A DNA stretch of 64,000 nt, from positions 23,091 through 87,090 of the forward strand of contig CALWOV010000004.1 in assembly GCA_944383275.1 (NCBI GenBank), read 5' to 3'. The first letter of the stretch is position 1, and each line of letters starts with the position of its first letter. This document shows positions 50,960 through 60,534 of the stretch, piece by piece. A program made the position numbers and the translations under genes. The notes under the pieces are model-generated. The model made no database searches. It was given only the letters and a program-made list of their open reading frames with translations, and was not told the DNA's origin. Source of the DNA: an uncultured Clostridia bacterium. Lineage in GTDB: Bacteria; Bacillota; Clostridia; Christensenellales; UBA1242.

Positions 50960-52446
50960 TTATACGCTCCTAATCTTTCACTTGTAATTTCTTTGTTTGC
51001 ACTTAAAATTGTCTCTTGGTCTGAATATGGATATTTAATTCCGTTCATATCTAAATAGTTTTCTGCGCCTTTTCCACTTATAACGGCAACATCATTAGGT
51101 TTTAACATTTTAAGTGCTTGTTTAATTGCATCTTTGCGATTTTCTATACACAAGTAATCAGAAGTTATTTCTTTTACACCACTTTCTATTTGGGTAATTA
51201 TATCCATAGGTGGTTCTAACCTTGGGTTATCACTTGTAATTATTGTAAAATCTGCAAGTTCTGCCGATATTTTACCCATTATTGGTCGTTTTAATGCATC
51301 ACGATTGCCACCACAACCAAAAACTGAAATTATTTTTCCATTTGTTATCATTTTTACCGATGATAAAATATTCATAAGGCCATCTGGAGTGTGAGCATAA
51401 TCTAGAATGGCACTTTTATTTTCTCCAAGGTCTATAACATTAAATCTTCCAGCAACAAAATCCATATCTTTTAACCCTTGCACAATGGCTTTATCTTCTA
51501 TTCCAATAACTTTGCACGCAGTTGCCGCCCCCAAGGCGTTTAAAAGATTAAACTGCCCAATAAGTTTAGTTTTAATTGGATAAATATTATCAAACAAATT
51601 AATGCAATATTCAGTTCCTGTTACACTATATTTAGGCTCAACAGCAAATACATCACAAGGATTTTTCATTCCAAAACTGAACACTTTAAATTCTGAATTG
51701 CTTTCTAAATTTTTAAGTTTAATGTTCTTTCCAACCTTATCATCTATATTAACTACGCCTTGCTTACAGAATTCTGGTGTAATAAATTTTTGTTTTGTTT
51801 TTGCGTAGTTATCAAAAGTTTTAAAAAAGTCAATATGGTCTTGTGTTACATTGGTTAAAATTCCGACATCACAAATTATTCCTGCCATTTTATCAAGAGC
51901 GATAGCGTGAGCACTTACTTCCATAACAACACTGTCAACATCGTTTTTAACCATTTCGGCAAAAATTCTGTGTAATTCTATTGGGTCTGGTGTTGTAAGG
52001 CTTGCTGGTAAAGTAACATCATCTATTACAACCCCTATGGTTCCTATAACCCCAACTTTATGACCTGCGCTTTGTAATATAGATTGAAGCATATATGTTG
52101 TTGTGGTTTTCCCATTCGTTCCTGTTACACCAATTAGGTTTAATTTTTCTCTAGGATTTCCATAAAAATTACCTGCCATAACTGCCATAGAATGTCTTGA
52201 CGATGGAACAACAACTTGTGGTAAATCTATATCTAAAGGCTTTTCTGTTACTAACGCACAAGCACCATTTTTTTGTGCTTCATATGCAAAATCGTGCCCA
52301 TCTACTGTTCCACCTTTTAAACAAAAAAACAAAGTATTTTCAGAAACAGTTTTAGTATCACAACTTAAATTTTGTATATCTATTTTGCTAAAATCTCCAA
52401 CCAAACGCTTAACTTTTTCTTTGCCGATAATATTTTCTATTTTCAT
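50956..52446 (-). CDS. murE: UDP-N-acetylmuramoyl-tripeptide synthetase MurE
   Basis: I start at ATG 52446 with GAGGTGG upstream; an in-frame GTG nine bases earlier overlaps that site. The 496-aa Mur ligase has VTGTNGKTTTT for ATP, DSVVMEVSAHA, LDYAHTPDGL and the C-terminal TSDNPRLEPP. The DNP(R) motif is associated with meso-diaminopimelate specificity. It joins mraY with no murF in between. Confidence 0.93.
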   Translation of the reverse strand: MKIENIIGKEKVKRLVGDFSKIDIQNLSCDTKTVSENTLFFCLKGGTVDGHDFAYEAQKNGACALVTEKPLDIDLPQVVVPSSRHSMAVMAGNFYGNPREKLNLIGVTGTNGKTTTTYMLQSILQSAGHKVGVIGTIGVVIDDVTLPASLTTPDPIELHRIFAEMVKNDVDSVVMEVSAHAIALDKMAGIICDVGILTNVTQDHIDFFKTFDNYAKTKQKFITPEFCKQGVVNIDDKVGKNIKLKNLESNSEFKVFSFGMKNPCDVFAVEPKYSVTGTEYCINLFDNIYPIKTKLIGQFNLLNALGAATACKVIGIEDKAIVQGLKDMDFVAGRFNVIDLGENKSAILDYAHTPDGLMNILSSVKMITNGKIISVFGCGGNRDALKRPIMGKISAELADFTIITSDNPRLEPPMDIITQIESGVKEITSDYLCIENRKDAIKQALKMLKPNDVAVISGKGAENYLDMNGIKYPYSDQETILSANKEITSERLGAYK

Positions 52447-52521
52447 TTTTTCCACCTCACTTTATGATTATATAATATTGAAATTGGTTTTTGTTTTCAT
52501 TCGCAAAATAAGACAAATTTT

Positions 52522-54426
52522 TTAAGTTTTTAATGAAATTATTGCTTTTTTGAAAACTTTTTGCCCTGCTGGAATACTTTGTTCTAGCACTGTTCCATTT
52601 TCGCCATCTATCACATACTGTAAATCAAGTTTCACTAATTGCTCTATGGCTTGCATTAAAGGATATCCAACAAGGTTTGGAACTTCAACTGTAGGTTCTA
52701 GTTTTTCTAAATCTTCTTTTAAATTAGTAGGTTCAATTTCTAAATATGAAAATATGCCTGCAAAGATTTCTTTTGCATATGGTGCAGCAACTAAACTTCC
52801 ATAATATTGACCAGCACTTGGCTCATCAACGCACAAAAGCATAACATATTCAGGGTCTTCAACAGGCCAGCAACCTACAAACGATGAAACATATTTACCA
52901 CTTGCAACTGCGCCATTTTCATATTTTTGTGCTGTTCCTGTTTTTCCACCAATTCTATAGCCTGGAACAAAACTGTATAAACCATCACTTTTTGAAACCA
53001 CTTGTTCCATAATTTCAAGAATTTGTTTACTAACACTTTGGTCAACCGTTTGCCCTTTTGACACACTGGTAAATTCTTTTTTAACACCGTTTGTCGTTAT
53101 AGATTTTATAAATCTAGGTTCGTATAATGTTCCGTTTAAAATTCCACAAACACTTGTAATCATTTGAAGTGGAGTTACAGCAACTGCTTGCCCAAAACTT
53201 ATTCTTGCAAGGTCAACATTTTTAACACTTGCTTTATTCATCATAATTCCTGAACTTTCTCCTGAAAAATCAACACCTGTTGCCGAACCTATGCCATAAG
53301 AAGTTAATGCCGAATAAAGTTTATCAACACCAAGCCTTAAGCCTAAATCCACAAACACACTGTTGCAACTGTTGCACACGCCTTCTACCAAAGTTTGCGA
53401 GCCGTGTCCTGTGGTTTTCCAGCATTTTATTCTATCTCCATCAACAATTCTAAAACCTGGGTCATAAAATTTTTCATCAACACTTGTAATGCCTTCAGAA
53501 AGCGCAGCGGCTAATGTGAATAATTTAAAAGTTGAACCTGGTTCATAAACATCTGTAATTAAACTGTTTTTACTTAAACTCATTAATAATTCAGTATTAT
53601 CTCTAGGTGGATTATTAAGGTCAAAACTCGGTTTCGATGCCATTGCAACAATCTCGCCTGTCTTTGGGTTCATTATAATTACCGATGCACCCTTGCTTTG
53701 TTGCTCAACCATTATTTTAGCAAGCACATTTTCAACTATTTTTTGAATTTCAACATCTATAGTAAGTTCTATACTACAACCTGCAACGCCTGCAACAAAA
53801 CTTGTTGTTGCATTGCTAAGTTCTAGCCCTGTTATATCACTTTCTGTCATTGTATAGCCATTAATTCCTGTTAAATATTTATTATAATATGCCTCAAGCC
53901 CTGTTTGCCCAATGTTGTCTATAGTGCAAAAACCAAGAACAGAAGATAACAAATTGCTGTAAGGATATTGCCTTGTGCTTGTTTCTGTTATATAAATTCC
54001 ATCTAAATCTTTGTTAATAATGGCTTTAACTGCACTTTCAGAAACTTGTCTTGCAATTAAACTTTCTGATACATTTTTTTTGCTTGCTTTTTCTTCTATT
54101 GTATCATAATCTAGCCCCAATAATTCAGACAAAAACAAAGCAACTTCTGAAGGATTTGTTATATTACTTCCCCTTACATAAACATCATAGGAAGTGTATG
54201 AAGACGCTAAAGTATTTCCATTTCTATCTAAAATACTTCCCCTTAAGCCAGCAAGTGGCAAATCTCGCGTCCACTGACTTATCGCTTTTGTCTGTAAAGT
54301 TTTACCTTGAATTATTTGAACCCAAAACAGTTTTCCAAACAAGCATAAAAAAAGAAAGGCCACTATGCCAAGAATGGCAAGTAACCTCTTTTGTAAGGAA
54401 TATATTGAATATTCGGTTTGTGGCAT
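52522..54426 (-). CDS. SpoVD/FtsI-type penicillin-binding protein with PASTA domain
   Basis: From ATG 54426 (GGGAGATAAT upstream) the protein is 634 aa. One membrane segment (about 13-35), a dimerisation domain, and a transpeptidase with STFK (298-301), SCN (353-355) and KTGT (495-498). A single C-terminal PASTA domain (575-634: VEVPNLVGYPLMQAIEQL) is present. Class B enzymes of this type cross-link septal or spore-cortex peptidoglycan with FtsW/SpoVE. One PASTA domain is typical of SpoVD; with no second copy here, it may be the division PBP. It begins one base after the ftsL-like stop. Confidence 0.92.
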   Translation of the reverse strand: MPQTEYSIYSLQKRLLAILGIVAFLFLCLFGKLFWVQIIQGKTLQTKAISQWTRDLPLAGLRGSILDRNGNTLASSYTSYDVYVRGSNITNPSEVALFLSELLGLDYDTIEEKASKKNVSESLIARQVSESAVKAIINKDLDGIYITETSTRQYPYSNLLSSVLGFCTIDNIGQTGLEAYYNKYLTGINGYTMTESDITGLELSNATTSFVAGVAGCSIELTIDVEIQKIVENVLAKIMVEQQSKGASVIIMNPKTGEIVAMASKPSFDLNNPPRDNTELLMSLSKNSLITDVYEPGSTFKLFTLAAALSEGITSVDEKFYDPGFRIVDGDRIKCWKTTGHGSQTLVEGVCNSCNSVFVDLGLRLGVDKLYSALTSYGIGSATGVDFSGESSGIMMNKASVKNVDLARISFGQAVAVTPLQMITSVCGILNGTLYEPRFIKSITTNGVKKEFTSVSKGQTVDQSVSKQILEIMEQVVSKSDGLYSFVPGYRIGGKTGTAQKYENGAVASGKYVSSFVGCWPVEDPEYVMLLCVDEPSAGQYYGSLVAAPYAKEIFAGIFSYLEIEPTNLKEDLEKLEPTVEVPNLVGYPLMQAIEQLVKLDLQYVIDGENGTVLEQSIPAGQKVFKKAIISLKT

Positions 54427-54427
54427 A

Positions 54428-55165
54428 TTATCTCCCAAAAAGTTTTGCAAAGAAATTGCACAAACGGTCAAAAAATCCTGACGGTGCTGTTGGTTTATAA
54501 ACTTCGGTTGTAGGTTCTAGATTAACAGTTGTTGAAGAACCACCTGTTATCATTCCTTCACCCTGTGCTATAGAAATGCTTGATTCACCCAACTCGTTTA
54601 AAATTTGCTCATAGCGTTCTTGATTAGAAATTAAATCATCTTGAGCATTATTAATATCGCCCTGTATTCCATTATTATCTAATATGGTTGAACCCATTAT
54701 AACAAAGTTATAGATAAACAAAGTTAAAAACAAAACAATTGTAATTGCACCAACACAAGTCCAAAGTATTTTCCTTTTGCTGTTATCAACTTCTTTAACT
54801 TTTGCAGGTGCTGGTGGATTAATTTCAATAGTTGCAATTTTTTCTTGCTCGTCAAAAACTGTGTTATTATATTTATGTTTTTTAAGTTTATTTAAAGCGT
54901 CAGGATCACCATAAAATGGATTAGGATTTTCAAAATCAATAGGGGCAACCTTATGTTCTAAATGCTCTAACTGTTCTTCAACCTGCTGTTTATCAATTTC
55001 ATCATAAACTTCTTCTAACTCTTCTGTTTTATGATTATTATTAAATAATGCTTTTTTCGCTTCAAGTTCCACTTTGCTTTGTTTATCTAATTTTTCATCA
55101 ATAATATCAAAAAAAGAGCGTTGTTCTTTTTCTAGCAAAGTAGTGTTTGTTTGTTTCTTTGCCAT
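54428..55165 (-). CDS. FtsL-like bitopic division protein
   Basis: From ATG 55165 (AAAGGAGAG upstream) the protein is 245 aa. It has a long acidic cytoplasmic N-terminus (1-130), one membrane segment (about 132-157) and an extracytoplasmic coiled coil (GIQGDINNAQDDLISNQERYEQILNEL), then a linker and a C-terminal amphipathic helix (GFFDRLCNFFAKLFGR). Typical FtsL has a short cytoplasmic part and sits between rsmH and the PBP gene, so position and topology support FtsL, but the sequence is far diverged and the extended N-terminus is unusual. Confidence 0.7.
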   Translation of the reverse strand: MAKKQTNTTLLEKEQRSFFDIIDEKLDKQSKVELEAKKALFNNNHKTEELEEVYDEIDKQQVEEQLEHLEHKVAPIDFENPNPFYGDPDALNKLKKHKYNNTVFDEQEKIATIEINPPAPAKVKEVDNSKRKILWTCVGAITIVLFLTLFIYNFVIMGSTILDNNGIQGDINNAQDDLISNQERYEQILNELGESSISIAQGEGMITGGSSTTVNLEPTTEVYKPTAPSGFFDRLCNFFAKLFGR

Positions 55166-55261
55166 ATATTTTACTCTCCTTTTATTCAAAATAGAACTAG
55201 CAAAAATGTTAACCTTTAATAAATTTTAACGCGTTTTACCCTAAAAACGCAACTATTTTAA

Positions 55262-56191
55262 TTAAATTTTTTCAATAATTCTTAATTTTGCTGAATGACT
55301 GCGAGAATTTTCACTTAATTCTTGCTTGGTTGCTAAAATAGGTTTTTTATTTATAAGTTTAATTTCTGCTTTATGATTGCAAACACAAATTGGAATTTTA
55401 GGTGGGCATATACAATCTTTTGATAACAAAGCAAATGCCTGTTTAACAATTCTATCTTCCAAAGAATGAAAAGATAAAACAGCCATTCTTCCCCCAACAT
55501 TTAAACTTCTTGCAAGTTCAATTAAACATTCATAAAGCCCTTCAAGTTCAGAATTTACCTCTATTCTTAATGCTTGAAATACCCGTTTTGCTGGGTGTCC
55601 ACCACTAAATTTAAACTTTGCTGGAATGCTTTTTTCAATTATCTCAACTAATTCAAAAGTGCTTTCAATAGGTTTTTGTTTTCTTGCTTTAACTATATTG
55701 CTTGCTATTTGCCTTGAAAACTTTTCTTCCCCATATTCAAAAAATATTTTTGCTAAATCTTTTTCTTGCCACTTGTTAACAATATCATATGCTGAAAAAG
55801 TTTGCTCTTGGTTCATTCGCATATCAAGTGGAGCATTATGCATATAAGAAAAGCCTCGCTCGGCTGTGTCTATTTGATATGAACTTACCCCTAAATCAAT
55901 TAAAATACCATCAAATTTTTTTATATTATAATTTTCCATTGCTTGTTTAAAATCTTTAAAATCGCATTTATAAAACATAACATTTTTAAAATCTTTTAAT
56001 TTTTCTTTTGAAAAGTTTAATGCAACTTCATCTTTATCTAAACACAGCAATTTACCATTTTTTAGTTTTTTTGCAATTTCAAAAGAATGACCTGCTCCAC
56101 CAACAGTGCAATCTAAATAGTTTCCATCACTTTTAATATTTAAAGCATCGATACATTCTTGTTTCATTACTGAATAATGTTTAAAATCCAT
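55262..56191 (-). CDS. rsmH: 16S rRNA (cytosine1402-N4)-methyltransferase
   Basis: A 309-aa SAM-dependent enzyme. Signatures are HYSVMKQECIDAL, CTVGGAGHSFEIAK for SAM binding, ILIDLGVSSYQID, ERGFSYMHNAPLDMRM and FHSLEDRIVKQAF. It starts inside the end of the metallophosphoesterase gene (11-base overlap, GAGGTGG upstream). It heads the division cluster, but the usual mraZ gene upstream is missing. Confidence 0.96.
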   Translation of the reverse strand: MDFKHYSVMKQECIDALNIKSDGNYLDCTVGGAGHSFEIAKKLKNGKLLCLDKDEVALNFSKEKLKDFKNVMFYKCDFKDFKQAMENYNIKKFDGILIDLGVSSYQIDTAERGFSYMHNAPLDMRMNQEQTFSAYDIVNKWQEKDLAKIFFEYGEEKFSRQIASNIVKARKQKPIESTFELVEIIEKSIPAKFKFSGGHPAKRVFQALRIEVNSELEGLYECLIELARSLNVGGRMAVLSFHSLEDRIVKQAFALLSKDCICPPKIPICVCNHKAEIKLINKKPILATKQELSENSRSHSAKLRIIEKI

Positions 56192-56894
56192 TTTCCACCT
56201 CGGATAGCAAAGTTAACTTGCAATCTACTTGGTCACAAGAAGTTAAATAATAATCTACACCATTTTTATTAACAAACGGTTTTGCTCTGCATTGCTTACC
56301 GTGTAAATGACCATAAACAACAATAGGAACTTTAAAATATTCTATTAAATCTGTTACTTCACTGTTATTCAATTTAGAATTGAATGGTGGATAATGACAC
56401 ATTGCTATAACTAAATCGGTATCTTTTCGTTGCTTTTGCATATCTTGCAAACTTAGTTCCATTCTGATAACTTCGCGTTTATAAATTTTTTCATCTTCAG
56501 AAGATTTAAAATCATTTTCAGGAGCATTCCAACCACGAGTTCCACAAACAAGCAAATCTCCAAAACGCAAACAATCATTTTGAACAGCATACATACTGCT
56601 TGGCAATGCTTGTCTTACTTGCGTTATACTTTTCCACCAATAGTCGTGGTTTCCCCTTAAAATAACTTTTCTGCCTGGTAACTTATGTATAAGTTCTAAA
56701 TCTGGCAACGCTTCTTCAAGATACATTCCCCAACTTATATCACCTGCAATAAGCACAAGGTCATTGTCTGATACTTTTTGCTTCCAATCTTGTGATATTC
56801 GTTCAAAATGGTCTTCCCACCCCGGACCAAAAATATCCATAGGTTTTTCAACAACTGTTGAAAGGTGTAAATCGCTAATAGAAAAAATTTTCAT
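56181..56894 (-). CDS. Metallophosphoesterase
   Basis: A 237-aa calcineurin-like phosphoesterase. All five metal motifs are visible: ISDLHLS, LIAGDISWG, LRGNHDYWW, AMCHYPPF and YGHLHGK. The substrate is unknown; some members hydrolyse UDP-sugars or cyclic nucleotides. It is co-transcribed with rsmH, filling the position normally held by mraZ. The start follows GGAGTTG. Confidence 0.9.
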   Translation of the reverse strand: MKIFSISDLHLSTVVEKPMDIFGPGWEDHFERISQDWKQKVSDNDLVLIAGDISWGMYLEEALPDLELIHKLPGRKVILRGNHDYWWKSITQVRQALPSSMYAVQNDCLRFGDLLVCGTRGWNAPENDFKSSEDEKIYKREVIRMELSLQDMQKQRKDTDLVIAMCHYPPFNSKLNNSEVTDLIEYFKVPIVVYGHLHGKQCRAKPFVNKNGVDYYLTSCDQVDCKLTLLSEVENGF

Positions 56895-57040
56895 AACAAC
56901 TCCATTTTATTATTTATAAATTAACTTATCAAAAAATAATTCTTTATAAAAATTTATACTTTTTATAGTTATAATTTAAAAATTTATTTTTTATTAAAAT
57001 TTTATATTTACATTTTGCCATAAAATTAAAAAAAAAGCAA

Positions 57041-57072
57041 TAAAAAAAGAAACCGCATTTAAAAATGCGGCT
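57041..57072 (-). terminator. Terminator of the spore-surface-like gene
   Basis: An 8-bp GC-rich stem (CCGCATTT with AAATGCGG, loop AA) lies 18 bases after the stop and is followed by a T-run leftward. Confidence 0.85.
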
Positions 57073-57090
57073 TGTGTGGAGAATTTTTCC

Positions 57091-57786
57091 TTAAAATAAC
57101 GAGTTATTGTTATTATTTGTAATTGTGTTAGTAGTTGTTTGTGTTACACGCGCTGTTGGGTATAATGGTAGTTCAAAGAAGCCTGCACAAACATCTTGAG
57201 AAAATTCCTGACAAGGTGGAATGTCGCAATATCCATAACTTGGAACTAGCATTTCTGCTTCTGCAACAACTTTAATTATAAGCATAACACACGCTTCAAT
57301 AGTTAAAGTGTTGTCGGCATTAAATGTTCCTTGTGGAACAACTACACTTGCAACAGGTTCTATCTTGAAAGGTATTATTGATGGTTGAGGAACGAACAAA
57401 ACAACATCTTGGTCAATGGTTATAACACCTTGCGCAACACCAGAAACATCATTTGCGTCAACATATGTAATTTCTATTGGTAGATTTGCTGTTGCACTTA
57501 CCCTTGCAAAATTTGGACGGTCATCAAAACGATTAATACTTACATTTGTTAATGTAGGAGAAATTGTTTGAGAACTTTGACCAGACACAAAAGTTAAAGG
57601 TGATGTTGGGTTAGATGGAGTAAAGTCGGTTAATGTTATAGTTAGACCAGTGATGTGTTGTTGTTTTAAACACGCATCAAAAACTTTATTAACTTGTAAA
57701 CAAACTTTTTCACATAACCCTTTTAAAGGATTTCCCATTATTGGACCAGGCATGTTTTCTGTTCTAATTCCCGAAAAGAATGACAT
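57091..57786 (-). CDS. Possible spore-surface/coat-type protein, 231 aa
   Basis: I start at ATG 57786, with a consensus GGAGGTG seven bases upstream; the frame extends 33 bases further without a site. A Cys-bearing N-terminus (GLCEKVCLQVNKVFDACLKQQ) is followed by beta-rich Thr/Val sequence, a further Cys group (CDIPPCQEFSQDVCAGFFELP) and an Asn-rich end (TNTITNNNNNSLF). The phrase 'KVC-QV-KV-DAC-Q' recalls an uncharacterised clostridial group often found with spore coat genes. This assignment is inference; function is unknown. It is monocistronic. Confidence 0.7.
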   Translation of the reverse strand: MSFFSGIRTENMPGPIMGNPLKGLCEKVCLQVNKVFDACLKQQHITGLTITLTDFTPSNPTSPLTFVSGQSSQTISPTLTNVSINRFDDRPNFARVSATANLPIEITYVDANDVSGVAQGVITIDQDVVLFVPQPSIIPFKIEPVASVVVPQGTFNADNTLTIEACVMLIIKVVAEAEMLVPSYGYCDIPPCQEFSQDVCAGFFELPLYPTARVTQTTTNTITNNNNNSLF

Positions 57787-57921
57787 AGAAAACACCTCCG
57801 TTAATTTTGACCCATACATTACATATTATGAAATAATAAAAAAATGTGTGCAAAATTAAAAGATGTATTTCTATTTTTCAATTTATTTATAAAAACGAAA
57901 TTTTAAATAAAAAAATATAAT

Positions 57922-58884
57922 TTAATTTTTCTTGTCTTTATTACTTTTTATTAATTTACCCATTCCTGCACTGTGGAATAAGTTTGTATTTTTATCCATA
58001 ATAAGTGCTTTAACTTGGTCTTTTGCATATTGCAAATATTCGCGTGGAGTAAAGCATTTTGGATTTTTTGCAAGATATTCACGAATAGATGCTGTATAGC
58101 AAACCCTTAAATCAGTATCGTTATTAACTTTACAAACGCCAAGTGAACAAGCCTTTTCTACCAAACTTTCTGAAACACCCTTTGATTGTTGAATGTCGCC
58201 ACCATATTTATTTATAATTTTTATAAATTTTTGTGGAACATTAGATGCCCCGTGCAAAACTATTGGAAGGTCTGGCATTAAACTTCGGACTTCTGCTAGG
58301 ATATCAAATTTTAAAGTTGGTTTTCCGGTAAATTTAAAAGCACCGTGGCTGGTTCCAATGGCTATTGCCAAACTATCTACCCCTGTTCTTTTAACAAAAT
58401 CGAATGCTTGGTTTGGGTCTGTATATAGTGAATGGCTTGAACTTACATCATCTTCAACACCTGCAAGTTTACCCAATTCACCCTCGACTGCAACGCCACG
58501 CTTGTGTGCATAATCAACCACTTTTTTTGTTAAAGCAACATTTTCTTCGTAAGGTAAATAACTTCCGTCTATCATAACCGAGTTAAAGCCAATGTCAATA
58601 CATTCTTTAACTATATCAAAATTTTTGCCGTGGTCTAGGTGTAATGAAATAGGAATATCTGTTAATTCTAGTGCTGCGTGAACAACATTTTTAAGATATG
58701 TTGGAGTTGCAAATTTAAGCCCAGATTGACTTAACGATAAAATTACAGGAGCATCTGTTTCCTGACAACCATCAACTATGGCACGCATCATTTCTACACT
58801 GCTGAAATTATAGCCACCTATAGCATAACCGTTTCTTAAAGCGTGATGCAACATTTCTTTATGATTAAATAACTTATTTTCCAC
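57922..58884 (-). CDS. fba: Class II fructose-bisphosphate aldolase
   Basis: I choose GTG 58882-58884, preceded by AAAGGAG; upstream frame is hydrophobic read-through of AT-rich spacer. The 320-aa enzyme has the class II zinc sites: SLHLDHGKNFD, EGELGKLAGVEDD, IGTSHGAFKF and VLHGASNV. It cleaves fructose 1,6-bisphosphate in glycolysis. GAPDH is encoded 2.8 kb away on the other strand. A downstream ATG in the MLHHALRNGY phrase would lose the usual start. Confidence 0.93.
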   Translation of the reverse strand: MENKLFNHKEMLHHALRNGYAIGGYNFSSVEMMRAIVDGCQETDAPVILSLSQSGLKFATPTYLKNVVHAALELTDIPISLHLDHGKNFDIVKECIDIGFNSVMIDGSYLPYEENVALTKKVVDYAHKRGVAVEGELGKLAGVEDDVSSSHSLYTDPNQAFDFVKRTGVDSLAIAIGTSHGAFKFTGKPTLKFDILAEVRSLMPDLPIVLHGASNVPQKFIKIINKYGGDIQQSKGVSESLVEKACSLGVCKVNNDTDLRVCYTASIREYLAKNPKCFTPREYLQYAKDQVKALIMDKNTNLFHSAGMGKLIKSNKDKKN

Positions 58885-59202
58885 TGTCTTCTCCTTTTGA
58901 ATAACTAAAAATAATTTAACATAGATTTTGCAAGAAATCAAATAAAATTGGTAAAAATAAAAAAAGTTAATCATATTTGTTTGGAAAAAATTTTTATTTA
59001 TTATATAATGAAATTATGAGTTATAAAAGTAACTTTTAAAATTAGTTAAAGTTTTATTAAGTTAAATTTTTTATTTAAAGATTAAACTGTTTTTTTTAGT
59101 TTACTTAAAATTCTTAAAATTCTTAAAATTTATAAAATTATTAATCAAACTTTATTAACTTACACCTTGCGTTTATACCAATTAAAAAACAGAGGTAAAA
59201 TT
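58885..59202. other. AT-rich divergent region (318 bp)
   Basis: Between fba and the GT2-like gene. Contains a short tandem phrase (AAATTCTTAAAATTCTTA, about 59105-59130). Possible fba promoter TTGATT near 58935 and TTAAAT near 58917 on the minus strand. Nothing else is supported. Confidence 0.4.
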
Positions 59203-60504
59203 ATGATAACTTTTCTTATTGCTATAAACACACCTGCAAAAGATTTTTCAACTAGACATAAAAATTTTATATCGACAGTTGCAAAATATGAACAAGATTT
59301 TGAGGTTATTTTTTTAGCAAAATCAGATTATCAAGATATTGACGCATTTAAAGTTTTGGCAAGTCAACTGCCACGCCATCATTTGATTGTGGTTGACAAA
59401 ACCAACAATGATAATGAGCGAATATTGCTTGGTATTTCAGCATCAAGTGGAGAAGATGTTTTGCTTTCAACACTTGATACTAAAATTGAAGTTATAGAAA
59501 AAATATTGCAAAAGCGAAAAGATGGTTGCGATATGGTTTTTGTTCGCAAAAAACGCAACAAATTTATTCGATTTTTTGAAAATCTTGGGCTTTTCACCTA
59601 TGGACTTGGGCTTAAAATGATTGGAAGAAATAAAGATTTTTATTGCGAAACTCGTGTGCAACTTATTGACGGACGAGTTGCCAATTTAATTTGCGCCTCA
59701 CCTGCTGAAAGCAAAGAATTAAGAATGACAAATGGATTTAAACAACTTAAACAAGGTGTTGTTGAAGACGAAGATGTTTTTGAAAAACCTTTAGCACTTC
59801 CAAGAAAACAAAATGCTATGTTTTCGGTTGGTTGGGTAGCGTTTGCTTATATTATTGCATTCTTTTTAATGGCAATAGTTTCCCCGTTCTTTAACCAATT
59901 AACTTACAGTTGGTGGATAGTTCTTGCATTAGTTATTTGGATTGGTGCTGGAATTTTATTTCTTGTTTACATTGCAAAACATATTTTTAAGCATCGGGCT
60001 GGAAGTGAAATTCGGCTTAATAATAAGGGAGAACCTTTAATTTCAGTTACTGAAATTGTAAATTTTGGAGATAATGTTTATATAAACCCAATACTTTATG
60101 AAGCATTATTCCCAGAAGAAACAGAAAAACAAACTGAAAAAGCAAAAGAAACTGAAGATAAAACTTTAAAAACTAAAACAAGAAAAAAAGTTGTTGCAAA
60201 TAAAACTTCAAAAGCAAATAAATCAGCAAAAACTGAAACTAAATCTAAAAAAACTTCAAATAAAAAAGCAACTGCTTCTAAAAGCACAAAAACAAGTGCC
60301 AAAGATAATACCACTAAAAAAGTTACTAACACCAAAACTGAAAAAAGTGAAAATAAAGAAGAAAGTAAAACAAAAGCAACAAAAGAAAAGTCAACAACAA
60401 AAACTGTAAAAACAACTAATAAAAAATCTAACATAAACACAAATGAAAATAAAACAGAAAATAAGATAAAAAAAGAAACTAATAAAACTAAAAGTGCCAA
60501 ATAG
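59203..60504 (+). CDS. Degenerate GT2-like membrane protein with basic tail
   Basis: From ATG 59203 (AGAGGTAAAATT upstream) the protein is 433 aa. Residues 1-190 resemble a family 2 glycosyltransferase fold (MITFLIAINTPAKDF, then FEVIFLAKS and DKTNNDNERILLGISASSGEDVLL) but the DxD metal motif is not evident. Two strong membrane segments (about 208-228 and 234-256) follow. Residues 305-433 are a Lys/Thr/Ser/Ala-rich tail like histone H1 tails. It may be an inactive transferase or nucleic-acid-interacting membrane protein. The stop lies in a hairpin. Confidence 0.72.
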   Translation: MITFLIAINTPAKDFSTRHKNFISTVAKYEQDFEVIFLAKSDYQDIDAFKVLASQLPRHHLIVVDKTNNDNERILLGISASSGEDVLLSTLDTKIEVIEKILQKRKDGCDMVFVRKKRNKFIRFFENLGLFTYGLGLKMIGRNKDFYCETRVQLIDGRVANLICASPAESKELRMTNGFKQLKQGVVEDEDVFEKPLALPRKQNAMFSVGWVAFAYIIAFFLMAIVSPFFNQLTYSWWIVLALVIWIGAGILFLVYIAKHIFKHRAGSEIRLNNKGEPLISVTEIVNFGDNVYINPILYEALFPEETEKQTEKAKETEDKTLKTKTRKKVVANKTSKANKSAKTETKSKKTSNKKATASKSTKTSAKDNTTKKVTNTKTEKSENKEESKTKATKEKSTTKTVKTTNKKSNINTNENKTENKIKKETNKTKSAK

Positions 60505-60511
60505 GCACTTT
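60491..60511 (+). terminator. Weak hairpin overlapping stop
   Basis: An 8-bp perfect stem (AAAGTGCC with GGCACTTT) contains the upstream stop codon at its loop edge. No strong T-run follows, so it may only attenuate transcription into the aminopeptidase gene. Confidence 0.45.
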
Positions 60512-60534
60512 GTTAATTAAAAAAGGAGTTATAT

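Noticed and set aside
60096..60500. A 134-codon minus-strand frame over the basic tail of the GT2-like protein.
   Set aside because: It is the antisense of a Lys/Thr/Ala-rich tail, producing a hydrophobic low-complexity frame with no ribosome binding site.
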